From contig CALNXK010000072.1 of assembly GCA_942486035.1 (NCBI GenBank), forward strand, positions 1,180,001-1,244,000: a DNA stretch of 64,000 bases, in the 5' to 3' direction. The notes under the pieces were generated by a model that worked only from the letters and a program-made list of their open reading frames with translations, did no database searches and was not told where the DNA came from. Made by a program: the position numbers and the translations under genes. Source of the stretch: Porites lobata (taxonomy: Eukaryota > Cnidaria > Anthozoa > Scleractinia > Poritidae). Position 1 is the stretch's first letter, and each line of letters starts with the position of its first letter. Below, one piece after another: positions 33,848-44,900 of this stretch.

Positions 33848-34395
33848 TTACAATTCATCACGTTTATTGATGCCCAGAGGCTCAGTTGTCTTAGCTTTAT
33901 GGATAAGGTGGGCTTCAAGTGCTTTCCTGAAAGAATCACGCGCATTTCTGAGTTTTTCAAAAGGAATCAAAAGCATATGATTGTCGGAATGATTACTGGT
34001 TCTGGAACTGCAGTATGGATGTAATTACCAATAGGGTTGAATATTGGTCGTCTGTGTTCATTAAAACGGTCTTTGAGGCGACGTTTAGTTTCTCCAATAT
34101 ATTGTAGATTACACAGGCGACATTGAATCAAATAGATAACATTAAAAGTTTCACAAGTGATATGAGATTTGAAGTGGTGGGTCTCACCTGTGGAATGAAA
34201 AGTGTATTGATTACGACCATGTTCAATATAGGGACAGGTGGTGCAATTCCTGTTGTTGCACCGAAAGGAACCGGGGGTGGGTCGGGAGTTACTGGTGTCG
34301 GTGCTGTTAGTAAGCTGGGCTCTAACGAGGATGTCGCCAATATTTTTACAACAGCGATAAGCTACTAACGGAAGGGTTTTAAAAACATTTACAAC
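33848..34395 (-). pseudogene. Penelope-like element: GIY-YIG endonuclease end
   Basis: Minus-strand translation from about 34395 gives LPLVAYRCCKNIGDILVRAQ, then a C-x4-C-x2-C segment (CNNRNCTTCPYIEHG), VIYLIQCRLCNLQYIGETKR (the GIY-YIG motif as QYIGETKRRL) and LRNARDSFRKALEAHLIHKA, ending at a stop at 33848-33850. One frameshift lies near 34010. Penelope-like elements use this domain to nick target DNA. The RT part is missing; sequence upstream is replaced by another repeat end at 34396. Confidence 0.88.
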
Positions 34396-34447
34396 GGATA
34401 ATGTTGCTCAGGGCTCTCATAGTGAGCTTGGGCTACCAGTGGTTCCA
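34396..34447 (-). repeat. Terminal fragment of the 12.6-kb repeat family
   Basis: GATAATGTTGCTCAGGGCTC and TCATAGTGAGCTTGGGCTAC are the reverse complement of the start of the repeat at 12618. Confidence 0.6.
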
Positions 34448-34519
34448 TCATTGAGTTCACTTTTTTAAATTGGGTATAAACCCTTTCCACCTTTTTTCTT
34501 TTTACAACCGGGCACCACC

Positions 34520-34774
34520 ATGAGTAAAACAGACGTGTCAAGTAATCTCATCAAGATGCTGTGGGAATCAGAAGACCAAGTCAACAAACAAAAAGCATTG
34601 ATTATTTCTAATGAAAGTACGATCAGGGAATTATAATTATAACGGGCTCAACGTGATGTGGTATTTCGCTATAAAATGCAATGTTCAAATTGTTGATTTT
34701 ATTTGGACCAGAAAAAAACAGGCGATACCATTGAAGAATTTAGTTGTCCTTTGTGTATTGGTTTGAAAGAATGA
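34520..34774 (+). pseudogene. Small ORF with C2C2 zinc-ribbon pattern
   Basis: The 84-codon frame starts MSKTDVSSNLIKMLWESED and ends with C-S-N-C ... F-S-C-P-L-C, a C-x2-C / C-x2-C pair that could bind zinc. In-frame stops fall at 34634, 34640 and 34694. The stop TGA overlaps a new ATG (ATGA), and a short frame RFQKRYLVGPSESEAF follows at 34771. Its role in the element is unknown. Confidence 0.45.
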
Positions 34775-34998
34775 GATTTCAAAAAAGATATTTGGTGGGA
34801 CCCTCGGAGTCAGAAGCGTTTATTCAAAAACATAAACAAACATAAATGGACAATAATGTGTTAACCAAAGCAGCCAAGGTAGCCGCCTAGAGTGGATTGG
34901 TGTTAAATTCAAAATTACCGGAGGGTTAAAAAGCGACCATCGTCAAGATTTAGGTCAGAAGGTTGATTTCTGGACCTAAAAAAGCACGTTTACCGATC

Positions 34999-35254
34999 AT
35001 GAGCGGCAATGACGAAGAAGATGCGGCCGATTTAAGTTCCGGGCTTGTGGCAAATTTACTGAGTTTAGCCAAAAAAAAAACCAGTCAGTCCTACTTCATC
35101 CTCACCACGCTCGACACCCCCTGAATCACCTAACAAAAAACAGAGTACCTCCCCACCCGCTTCTACTTTCAAAAAACAACCTAAGGCGAGTACCTCTTCT
35201 CTTAAAAAAGTTCCTAAACTAGGCACGTTTTTAAGTGAGCGGTCAAAAACGTAA
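34999..35254 (+). pseudogene. Ser/Pro/Lys-rich ORF with a frameshift at a poly-A run
   Basis: MSGNDEEDAADLSSGLVANL leads to a run of A at about 35071-35080. After it the reading moves by one base into a frame rich in S, P, T and K (STPPESPNKK; STSSLKKVPKLG) and ends at TAA 35252-35254. Composition and position before the PLA2-like domain suggest a capsid-associated or DNA-binding product; this is inference. Confidence 0.4.
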
Positions 35255-35449
35255 ACGCTTGTTACCTGCTACTCCCTTACCCAAGAAATCAATTTCCATT
35301 ATATAAAATACTGGGAAAAATGACATCTGCTTATATTTGGGAACCTCGGCGGGAGACACCGATGAGGCGGAAGTTGGATAATGACAAACAAACGAAAAGT
35401 ACACGCAATACGCGTGCGACGAGAAAACTCGATCAAGTGTCAGCGCGGT

Positions 35450-35729
35450 AAAGGCTGAGATCTTCAAAAAGCGTTGGAAAAAAACAGGCAAAGAGTTTCG
35501 ATGGCCCAAAATGGAGTTCCTTGGCCCAGGCAAAAAATTACGGAAAAGACCGGCTTTATGACAGAAAGTTAAGAACAGGCTGGACGCATTGGCCTGCGAG
35601 TATGACATTGCTTACTCGAAAGCGAAGAACTTGAGGGACAAGTGGTCAGCCGACCGTATCATGATCAAAGCTATTGATGCATTTCCGGGAAAAAAGAGAA
35701 TGCAAGCCAAAGTCAAAGCTAAATTGTAA
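35450..35729 (+). pseudogene. Phospholipase A2-like (parvovirus VP1-type) domain remnant
   Basis: The frame ending at TAA 35727-35729 reads FLGPGKKL, the calcium-loop motif of viral PLA2 domains. An in-frame TGA follows at 35559-35561, then NRLDALACEYDIAYSKAKNL, where the catalytic His-Asp pair is expected. The histidine position is Tyr (TAT at 35601-35603), so the enzyme would be inactive even without the stop. In related elements and in parvovirus VP1 the domain acts on endosomal membrane lipids during entry. Only this decayed copy is described. Confidence 0.7.
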
Positions 35730-36114
35730 TGTTTTAATCACCTTTATTTCTTTTTTTTCAAAAAAGTGAATGAACTAGTTTTAAAACAAAAATTTTGTCT
35801 TATTACGTTCTCTTGTGTTTAACGGCGGGATACCTGTTTCATGTGTTGATAGTAATGCAGTTTTTTTATATTCTCGACAAATGAGAGAGTCCTGATGAGT
35901 CCCACAACCCAGTCTTGTTCCGTTTTCTTGACTTTGTCGCATCGCTGCTGAGGGTGTCTTGAACATCGACTCTTTGTTGCGATGCCTCTGGCGGCTTTTT
36001 CCAAAAAATTTACTTTAACCAAGAGCCATAATAGGACCTTGCTTTCACATAACTGAAAGAAGGTTGCTTTTGTCATAAGATGAATGTACCGGAATTCCAA
36101 GTACAGAGGCCCTC

Positions 36115-36768
36115 ATTTAGCCAAAGATTACTACATGCCGGAAGTTATGTCCATGGAGGAAGAAAAAATTCGAATAACGGCACGCCGCCGAAGCAGAAAA
36201 AGTCTTTGATTTTAAAGAGGAACTGTGAACGTATTATGTATTCGATGTGAAATTGTTGAAACAAGGGTGTTGACATTTAAAAAAATTGTTTGAAACCTAC
36301 GCTCATTTCAAACCATTCACCAAGATTACCATTGCCTCCGCCTGTAATTTCGACCTGCGCATGAATCATGTGCAGCCGATTGCGATTGCCTCAGAACCTC
36401 TTCACGGTTGACGCTTATCCAAAAATCAAAGCAACACTCGATTGGTTAGGATATGAAAATCGAAAACAGCGTCTAGAGGTGTGGAATCAATTGAGTCTTG
36501 AAGAACAAGATGCATCATGGATCTCACGTCAGGCCCTGATTATCCCCTCCATCCTCCTCAAATCCATCACGCTCGCAATCAAGGCGAACGTAGAATCGAA
36601 GAAACCCATTACATAGTCGATGGTTACGACGCTTCCACTCGCACGGTCCATGAGATTCACGGCTGCTTTTGGTATGGCTGTACGACCTGCTACAAGAACA
36701 GAACACAAGAACATTTGATGTGTGCAAAAACAACTTGTGATCTACTTCAACCCGTTTTTGTCTAAGTT
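36115..36768 (+). pseudogene. Protein-primed DNA polymerase B, exonuclease region (broken)
   Basis: Pieces in changing frames follow the order of Polinton pPolB: FDFKEEL, then DVKLLKQGC in place of the exonuclease III region, FKPFTKITIASACNFDL, then HYIVDGYDASTRTVHEIHGC and FWYGCTTCYKNRT, the last two being highly characteristic. Stops interrupt within the first 60 codons and again near 36410. The gene is cut at about 36768 by a LINE. Confidence 0.75.
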
Positions 36769-37605
36769 CTTGTCAGCATATAGAAAAGGTTACAGTTGCG
36801 AGTCTGTGTTGTTGCATCTTATCGAGGACTGGAAAGGAGCTCTTGACAAGAATTCTGTGGTTGGGACTATGATAATGGACTTAAGTAAAACTTGTGATTT
36901 GATACCACACGACTTATTTCTTGCGACGCTTTCTGGTTATGGTATTTCTACCCATAGTTTAAACTTACTGAAGAGCTGTTTAACAAATAGCAGGCAGCAG
37001 GTTCGAGTGGAGGACGTTACAAGTGATACCTCATATTTCCCCACGGCTCAGTTTTAGGACTCTTATTGTTTAATATCTTCAGAAATGACCTATTTTATTT
37101 CATCAAAGAGGCAAAGCTGTCTAACTATGCTGATGATAATCAGCTGTATTTTGTTGATACTGATCCAGCTGTTGTCGAACATGTTCTCAATAAAGAACTT
37201 GTGGTGGTGTGTGAGTGGTTTCGTAATAACAAATGATCTTGAACCCTGAAAAAATGCAGGGCGCTGGTTGTCTCGCGAAAACCTAATTTCAAGCTATCAC
37301 TATTTGCTGAAGGTATTGCCTTACCACTAGTTGATACAGTAGATCTGTTTGGGCTAACATTGGACAATTCCCTGAATTTTGGAAAACACAATTCCAAATT
37401 TTTGCGTGAAAGTTGGAAAGCAACTAGACGTTATTTGTAGACTAAAGAATATATTATCGTTTCGGACCAAACTAAGTTTTTGGATTTCTCTTTCTTTCTC
37501 CATTACTTTATTTATTTGTTTTTTTTTACTAGGTTTATTAGCATATTTTTTCTAGAGGTCTAACCAAGCTCATCAAACCCGAGATGAAATAAAGCTTCAT
37601 TCATT
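36769..37605 (+). pseudogene. 5'-truncated LINE (RT fragment) inserted in pPolB
   Basis: FLSAYRKGYSCESVLLHLIE and MIMDLSKTCDLIPHDL at 36770-37057 are an RT palm region; LNPEK-type sequence and LPLVDTVDLFGLTLDNSLNF follow to about 37380, with frame changes. The end has ATGAAATAAAGC then CATTCATTCA at about 37583-37608, a simple-repeat LINE tail. pPolB wording resumes right after it. Confidence 0.75.
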
Positions 37606-37639
37606 CAACATGAATGAGTGTTGCGTGACAAGTGTACAG

Positions 37640-37787
37640 CGTTAAAGAGACGTAGGGATGTCAGTGGACGGCTATGAAAAAGAACGACCCTGAGATTCAA
37701 GTGTTTGACAACCAGCAAGTGATAGACCCCCTCAATCCACGAGACTCGTTTTATGGAGGCAGCACCAACGCAGTCGAGCTCTATCAT
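37640..37787 (+). pseudogene. pPolB fragment downstream of the LINE insertion
   Basis: The reading QWTAMKKNDPEIQVFDNQQV continues with DPLNPRDSFYGGSTNAVELY and then meets TAG at 37788. The PL-x-PRD-x-F/Y-x-GG-x-T-x-A phrase is typical of Polinton polymerases. It shows that the DNA on both sides of 36769-37605 belonged to one gene. Confidence 0.65.
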
Positions 37788-38875
37788 TAGATAATACTAA
37801 GTTCCTCGGAGTTTATGCTGATCAGCACCTTACGTGGAAAAGTCATGTTAATTTTATTGCGGCTAAGATTTCTCAATCTGTCGGGTCACTTTATAAAGCT
37901 AAATACTATTTGCCCTCAGAATCTCTTCTTATACTCTACTATGCGCTTATTTATCCATGTCTTACTTTTTTTATGATTTTTTTTAATAATTTATTTATTA
38001 AACATCATTTAACATAACATTACAATAAACTTTACAATAACAGAGCGGCAAATAAAAAGGAGGCGAAACAGTAAAAAATAAAATAAAAAATAAACAAACA
38101 AGCAAAAAAAAAAAAAAGCGAAATACGAAGGTTCAACAGATCAACAACAACAAGCAGAACAAATAGAAAAATGTTTGCTAAATTACTATAAATCCAACAC
38201 TAATCAGAAATGCACAGCGTGGTCCACTTATTTCTGTATTTGTTAAGATTTACGTTTGTTATTGCAATTTCTCTTTCGCACGGCACTGGATTTTAATTTC
38301 CAGGAGAACAATGAAAACTTCCAGCTCTGGGGTCTCAAACTTGTTTCTAGCTAAGTAAACGTAATATCTAGCAGTTAAGAGATAATGGTTAAAAGTATGA
38401 AAGCTGTTAGATTCAGGTTTGTATCCATAAAGAACTTCCGTTGGATTGGGATTTATGTTTGCAGAACGTTTACGATTCCACCAATCTATGACTTTTTCCC
38501 AAAACCTTTTTGCCGCAGGACACTCGCAAAATATATGGCTGATAGTTTCACAAGGAGCATCACATTGTTCGCATTTTGGAGAAGATTTAACATTCATTTT
38601 CCAAAGCTTTCAAACTGGAAATCAGATTCATCAATATTCAACAAGATACTCTGACTTTTACCGACCTCATACCTGTAGAACCAATATTAACATGTTTTCG
38701 ATCCTGTTTCAAGGTCCTAGAATATGGAACTCATTACCGAACGACATCAAAAACGCCCCAACTTTTAATATATTGAAGCTTGTGATCAAACCATTTTTAA
38801 GGGTCAGACAAGATACAACCTAAATACCTTAACACCTTATATCTATATTTTTCTCTAAACACCGTTATATACTTA
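37788..38875 (+). pseudogene. Second LINE fragment (C-terminal half), split by LINE B
   Basis: NTKFLGVYADQHLTWKSHV and SLYKAKYYLPSESLLILYYA at 37792-37975 continue, after an insert, at about 38605-38820 with NINMFSILFQGPRIWNSLPN and a stop. This is the usual C-terminus of CR1-like LINEs, and a short 3' UTR follows. The break at 37976-38600 is a different LINE in the opposite direction. Confidence 0.75.
37976..38600 (-). pseudogene. LINE B 3' end with zf-RVT motif, nested
   Basis: The minus frame 38597-38259 (112 codons) has CEQCDAPCETISHIFCECPA and FWEKVIDWWNRKR, the zinc-binding region at the C-terminus of many LINE reverse transcriptases. The downstream side on this strand ends in an A-rich tail (T run at about 37979-37990 on the plus strand). 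It is a 5'-truncated copy of a family different from its host LINE. Confidence 0.8.
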
Positions 38876-38879
38876 AAAT

Positions 38880-41600
38880 ACACGTCTTTTTTGTTTATTT
38901 TTAAATGCCACCTAGTTTTTAAATTGCCCATGGTGCAACACACACACACACAGAAGTCTGCCTATATATATGGGACATTACACACCATCACTTGCTCGGC
39001 GCCAGCTCTGACCAAGCGTGACGCTCACCTTCTCCGCTCGGGTAGTCAGGACGACTAGGATTCGCTTTATCTTGCCTGCTCGTGGATTCAGTCATATAAC
39101 TAGAAACACGTGACTCGCAGAACCTGGAGCCGTAGATGGATTAACGGCAAGTAGAAGGAGGAAAGAAGCAAGTAGGGAAAAGAAAATAATTACACAAATA
39201 TAAAATATGCAATTTATAAACAAACAAAAAGAAAAAGAAAACGGCAAGCGCCGTTTAAATCTAATCGAGCCGTAATAAATACGAATTCAAAGATATAATT
39301 CAGAAAAAAGACCGGAGTTTTGACGGCAAAAAAAAACGAACTTAAACACATTTCATCGCATTTAAAGCACATGTCAAACAAAGCTGATACGGTAAATCGT
39401 CTGCGAAGTGGGACACAAAACACATGTGTTGTTACTTTAATGTCTGCTCATTGGAAATTCAATGTGACAGCCTCTTTAACGTAAAGTAAGTAAACTCTTT
39501 CTTGTTTTTTGAAATTTTCGGTCCCTATAATGCCCTTCTGTGAGCTAATAGCAAAAATTCCGAAAAACGTAATTCACTGTCCCGTAGAAAATGACATGTA
39601 GCAGCCACCGTCTTCTGGATCTTTCCATAATCCACATGTTCAGTTTTATGTGAATTTGGTTGAGGTTAAAGACGTTTAGCTAAACGGCGGGTAGATGCCA
39701 TAAACGTCAAACGCCTAACGCAAAACCTGAAACTACCGTTTGTGGTTTGCCGTTATCACAAAGCTCTCTAAAGATTTTTAGTCTTCGTGTAAATGAAACT
39801 TATTTTCTGGAGAAAGGTTTCCCTTATTTAGAGAGTGAGTGTTTTGGAAATAGCCTATTTTGACTGCTGGGCCGGATACTCAAAACCAGTATCCTTAACA
39901 TTAGACACTCAGATCGAGACTTTAAAACTCGGGAAAGTCCAGCGCTCTCACCACTGGGGCCCCGAAATTAACTTAAAACTACAGGTTAACTGCGTTGGAA
40001 AATAATCTTTTCCCAGAAAAATTAAGCTCAATGAAATTCTTTAGTTCATTAATGTACAAGTTTCAAGCAGATGGTTTTTGGCTCTATCTTGAATACCTAA
40101 CCTTGAACGTTAAAAAAATTGTTAAAATATTAATAATCGTCTCTGAACACAAAACCAGGTAGAAAATTCTCCGCTGATAATCTGCATTCTCATGAAACCT
40201 GCTTCACGATATTGCCGGACAACCCGAGTGGCTATTATTGGTGGCCAGAAGCAATACCCTTTCCGCACTAAATTTTAGTTTCCCTTTTCTTGCTACACAA
40301 GACAGGAAACAACTTACTGGTAAGATATTTGTTCGTTTTTGCTTTCTCTATGCTGAGCGGGACTTTTGAATAAGCACAATTTGTGTGGATTCCCTGTTTT
40401 CATTTAATTTTCGGGCAACTACGTCCTACATCGGAACAAGACGTGCTGATGTACGACATACAATAGCGCGTCTAAAACAGGTCTCTAAACCCAGATGAGT
40501 AAAGCAGCTGTACAATAGCTTACAATGACTATATTGTTAAGGAATGTCTTGAGAAACATGCAGCTCTTAACTGGAACAGAAAGATTCGCCTTTGGACTCG
40601 AAAAACTGAAGACAACATAACTGTCAATCTTTGCCAGTTGCTGCATCAAAGACTCAAACATATAGAAAGGATAATCACGTGAAAAACTGCAAGGAGAGTC
40701 TTTCGATTGTTTGCTGGTTTCTATGCTAAGCTATAATAAAAACAACAAAATACCTTGGAGAAAGGGCATTTTGAAAACCGCCGCGTCTTCTCTAACAGAT
40801 TGAATAGCATTTACTTTCAATCAGTGACTTTCAGTCACTTTGTTACTTTTTCTCTCGACCAAAGCCACTGATCCACCAATGGCTAATAAAACAAAACCTG
40901 GCTGAATTTTAAACGGGATAAATCCTCTACCTTCCTGACCTTTTAGAAAACTCATTCTAAGCTGTTGTTTTTTCTTAATCAACATAAAGAGGCTTGTTAT
41001 TGCTATAGAGGTCTGCACCGACCGTTTTGTTAAGATCGTTTACAGTTCATAAGCATATTTTCTTGCATATTTTAAACGATTTTTTGTTCTTTTGATATTG
41101 TACTAAGTCGGAAAATTTTAAGGTTGTTCCATAACGTCCCAGAGCGCGCAGCAATTTTATCCACATGCGTACCAATTCATAAAGGCAGAAAAATATTATT
41201 TCCTGAAACGCAATATTCTCAACTGAGAAGTAGTAAAAACATTTAAGTTATGAAAAAAGACATGTCCTGCGGGAAAACAAAAAGGGGAAGATGATTATAA
41301 TTTATTGGGAGATTTATAAGCCATTCACAAATAGGTAATTAGTTCGAATGAGTAACTGAAAAACATTCAGCCTGCTTACCATTTTTAAATCAACAGCAAG
41401 GCATCAAAAATGAAATCACTTTTATTATTGGTTAGTTGTAACAGAGTTGAAAGTCTATTTAGCCAACATGAGCTAGTCTACTTTCAATAATGATGTTGTA
41501 TTCTGAACTTTTCGTTGGGCTTCTTAGGTCAGTACGATTTACCTAGCAAATTGTTCAACCTGAACACTTTTTAAATCTATTTTTTTATCCTTTTTTATGG
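38880..41600. other. No gene supported; upstream region of the PAN/fibrinogen gene
   Basis: The stretch holds a short CA run (38937-38952) and a tRNA-like segment at 39866-39964 but no supportable coding exon. A short frame at 40821-41018 minus is unrecognised. Any promoter or 5' non-coding exon of the gene at 41.6 kb should lie here, but I could not place it. Confidence 0.4.
39866..39964 (-). mobile_element. tRNA-derived SINE head (tentative)
   Basis: On the minus strand the sequence reads CCCCAGTGGTGAGAGCGCTG (box A-like), and about 45 nt on GGTTTTGAGTATCC (box B-like). The tRNA fold is decayed. A SINE body could not be delimited. Confidence 0.45.
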
Positions 41601-41624
41601 TACCACAGATCCTAAAAATTTACT

Positions 41625-41952
41625 ATGGCACTAAGAACAAAACTCTCCGCTAAAGTACTTTTACTGTTGCTATATCAAATTATACTTCTTGGAGCCGCCG
41701 CATCACAGCAGTGTACTGGTGAAAATTCTATCAAGGGTAAGATGCTTAAAGGATTCACCTTTCAGAAGATGAAAGTATCAAATCCATCGGAGTGTTATGA
41801 AGCCTGCAACAACCAAATCAGATGTCAAAGCTTCAATTACGTGATTTCTCAGGACATGTGTGAACTCAACAACTGTACCAAAGAGATAACACCGAAAGAT
41901 TTGGAACGTGACCCACAAAGATATTTTTTTCAAGTTAAGCGACAACTAAAAG
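41625..41952 (+). CDS. Exon 1: signal peptide and PAN/apple domain
   Basis: The ATG is followed by a hydrophobic core (KVLLLLLYQIILLGAAAS). The domain has FTFQKMKVSNPSECYEACNN and CQSFNYVISQDMCELNNCT, the cysteine spacing of PAN domains. The exon ends CTAAAAG|GTTAGA at 41952; the open frame runs five codons' worth of bases into the intron, which is not coding. Confidence 0.8.
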
Positions 41953-44900
41953 GTTAGAATGATGAAGACATATCATTTAAAGTTTGCAGCCTCGGTCTAA
42001 GGCAGAGAGACAAAAATTCTCAAATATTTGCTGATATTTCCATCACGAATAACTCTTAGATATACATGCAGCTATTATGGTTCTTACCCATGCACCTAAT
42101 TATTTTTTTACAGATTGCCGAGCCTTTCAGACAATTTAGATCAGCATTTCCTTATAGTCATACAACGTGGCTTCTTTATCCAAGGCATGTCCTGTTAAAT
42201 CAGAATAAGCATAATTTTTAACTCTAAACACAGTCCAAGGTCACTACTCCGCAAGGGGGGATTGAATTCTTTTCCCCGCCAAAACAACATTTAACTGATC
42301 TGAGAAACTTAGAATGGGACAAAATTTACATAATATTTATGTTGGCAGTTCCCATAGCTTCATATACTAGTAAATTCGTTCAGACAAGTTATATTTTACA
42401 GCATGGGCAAAATTCTACATTTAGTAATACTGGGGTCAATTTAATAAAACTTGTTAACGGTATCGACTAAGGACATAATACACCACATTACCTTTGATTA
42501 TAAATTTTTTTTCCTCCTTTTTTGAAATGCAGATTATAAATCATGTACTGTGTTAAGAAACAATGCAGAAACAAAGGATGGAAGCTATAAACTACAAATA
42601 AATTCAGTTTCGTTTTTGGTAAGTCTGATTCCTGTTTAAGTAAGACTTGAGGTTTTTGACCATACATTAAACCGAATAAATTTTATAAACTCCTTTTTCC
42701 TCCACTGGCGCGCGGGGCACACTGGCTATAGAACGTAGTATTATAATGTTTTGCGCCTTTATTAACGTCAAGTATAATATTTGAGCAGGGGAACAACAAG
42801 GTCAATGACGTTACAGCCAAATTAGTGTTCCAGTTATAAACCTTGGGCTTATCATGGTTTGAAATAATAAGGGGTCTTTGAGTGGGCTAATAAACGTGCG
42901 GTCTTTTATCCGAGTGGGGTCAAAAGCGAGATTTTGTGAGCTGGAAAAAGAAATGATAGTTGAAAAAAGAATATGAGAAAATCAAGGCTTCATCGAAAAT
43001 CGAACTCTGACCTTAAAGACGACTGGACGCAAGGTTTTTTCCAACTGAGCCGAATCACGCCAACTGGATGGACAGTGATATGTGGTCTGTCAAGGGGCGA
43101 TTTTTTCTAAGGGGAAGCGGGCGGCTGTACACACTCAGGCTACCAAAAAACTTTGTCGCCGACCATTGCGTGACATAGGATCTCGTGCATAACGTGACTA
43201 ACGTGACCTAACCGGAAATTCCAAAAATTATTTTCGTTCTGTGGGTCATAAAACGCGACAGGGTCAGCTATACTGTTAACAAGCAGTACATTTCTCAATT
43301 CTGGTTCTTAAAACTGACAAAGTAAATTAAATGTAAGTTTTGTTTTTTGGCTGTTATTGCGTTTAAAGCCTTTCTAACTGTCCAAGTGAATATATATCTA
43401 CTAAGCCGGATTTTTGATAACGTTATCGGCAAATGGACCTTTTGCCTCGAACAGTTTTTTTTTAGAGTGTACATATGTAACCATTACTTTTTTTCTTCTC
43501 CTCCTTTCCTTCTCCTGGCTCTTTCTTTTTCTCCTTTCCTTTTCCTTCGTTACTGCGATTTTGGAGCTTCTCGAGCTTAAGAAACCTGCCTTTTGACCCT
43601 TTTTCGCTCAAACGACTGCAAATTTCGTTAGGTTGGTTTTCAAAAAATCGGCTAGATATATATCTGACTGGATTTGCAAAAACATGGCTATAGAAATCTC
43701 TCTTATATACTGACAGAGTCTTGTAGTGGAGCATGTATATTTTTCATAGTTACTTTTTATCTATTTTATTTCTACCTAATATTTACTGAATAGGCTGCAG
43801 TACATAGATTTTGATGAGTTTCTCAGCAGCTAGTAATCTCCCCCCGCCCCAAAAAAGTTTTTCACATTAAACTTCCCACAATTCTCTCTGTATGTCACGG
43901 TTTGAAATCAGCGCGCGTATTAGACCGGACTCGGCCCTCATAGTACACTCTTTTTTTTTATAAGAATATATTTGATAAGAATATCGAGGCTGAAATTTGC
44001 GAAATTTTAGAATATTTTAAGAATAAAGCCAAGGCTGAGATTTTGAAAAGGATAGATATAATTTTGTGTGTTGAAACATCTGTAAATACAATACAATTTT
44101 AAGTTTTTAACTTAACCGTATAAAATTATTCCTTTCTCTGAACGGCGAAACTAGCCAACAAAACGAAAAAACCTGCACTAGCTATAGCAAAATGTTCAAC
44201 GCTAATGACAGTTCGATGAACGGTACATGTAATACATATACATATACCCCAATAAATTCTAAAACAGAAATGTCATAAGCTATAATTTAAGAATAATACA
44301 AGAATATTTTCAGCCTAAAATCGGCAGAAAAATAAGAATATTCAGCCTGGGCCGGAAAAACAACATTCTTATAAAAAAAAAAGAGTGTAGGTTGTCTTAG
44401 AGTTTTTCTGGCTGCCTTGAGTAAGGTTTTCCGGAAGGCATCCTTAAGCCTTATGAAGGAACAATTCTCACGTCTGGCAAAGTATCGCTTGTATGATTAT
44501 TTAATCGCTTGTATGATTATTTAACTAATTTACATATTCTCCGTGATAACCAGTTCGGCTTCGTGAAAAACCACTCTACGACGCTTGCCTTGATTGATTT
44601 GCATGAAAAAATTTCAACTGCTATTGATCATGGTGAATTAGCGGTTGGTGTCTTTGTAGATCTCTTAGCTTTCCATACAGTCAATCATTCCATCTTATTT
44701 GATAAACTTGAGCACTATGGTATACGTGGCTTGGCTCGGCAATGGATTAAGACTTCAATTTGAAGAATACAATGGTTATGTTTCGTCTCGTGCTAATATC
44801 ATGTGTGGCATTCAATACTAGGGCCTTTGTTTTTTCTGCTCTACATCAACGATATAATCAACATAGCCTGCCCAGCAGGCTCTAGGAAATAAATGGGCGC

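Larger units (their letters stand above)
34500..37789 (+). mobile_element. Polinton/adintovirus-like remnant, interrupted by a LINE
   Basis: Plus-strand remnants lie in a row: a C2C2 zinc-ribbon-like ORF (34520-34774), a Ser/Pro/Lys-rich ORF (34999-35254), a phospholipase A2-like domain (35450-35729) and protein-primed DNA polymerase B pieces (36115-36768 and 37640-37787). The polymerase is split by a LINE at about 36769-37605. Every frame has stops or frameshifts. Terminal repeats, integrase, ATPase and major capsid are not seen, so this is an internal piece of an old copy. Confidence 0.75.

Noticed and set aside
40821..41018. 65-codon minus-strand frame upstream of the host gene
   Set aside because: No domain, no splice context, and short enough to occur by chance.
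41953..41957. 110-residue single-exon PAN protein ending at 41957
   Set aside because: The last codons read through a splice donor (AAAG|GTTAGA), and phase-matched downstream exons complete a larger protein.
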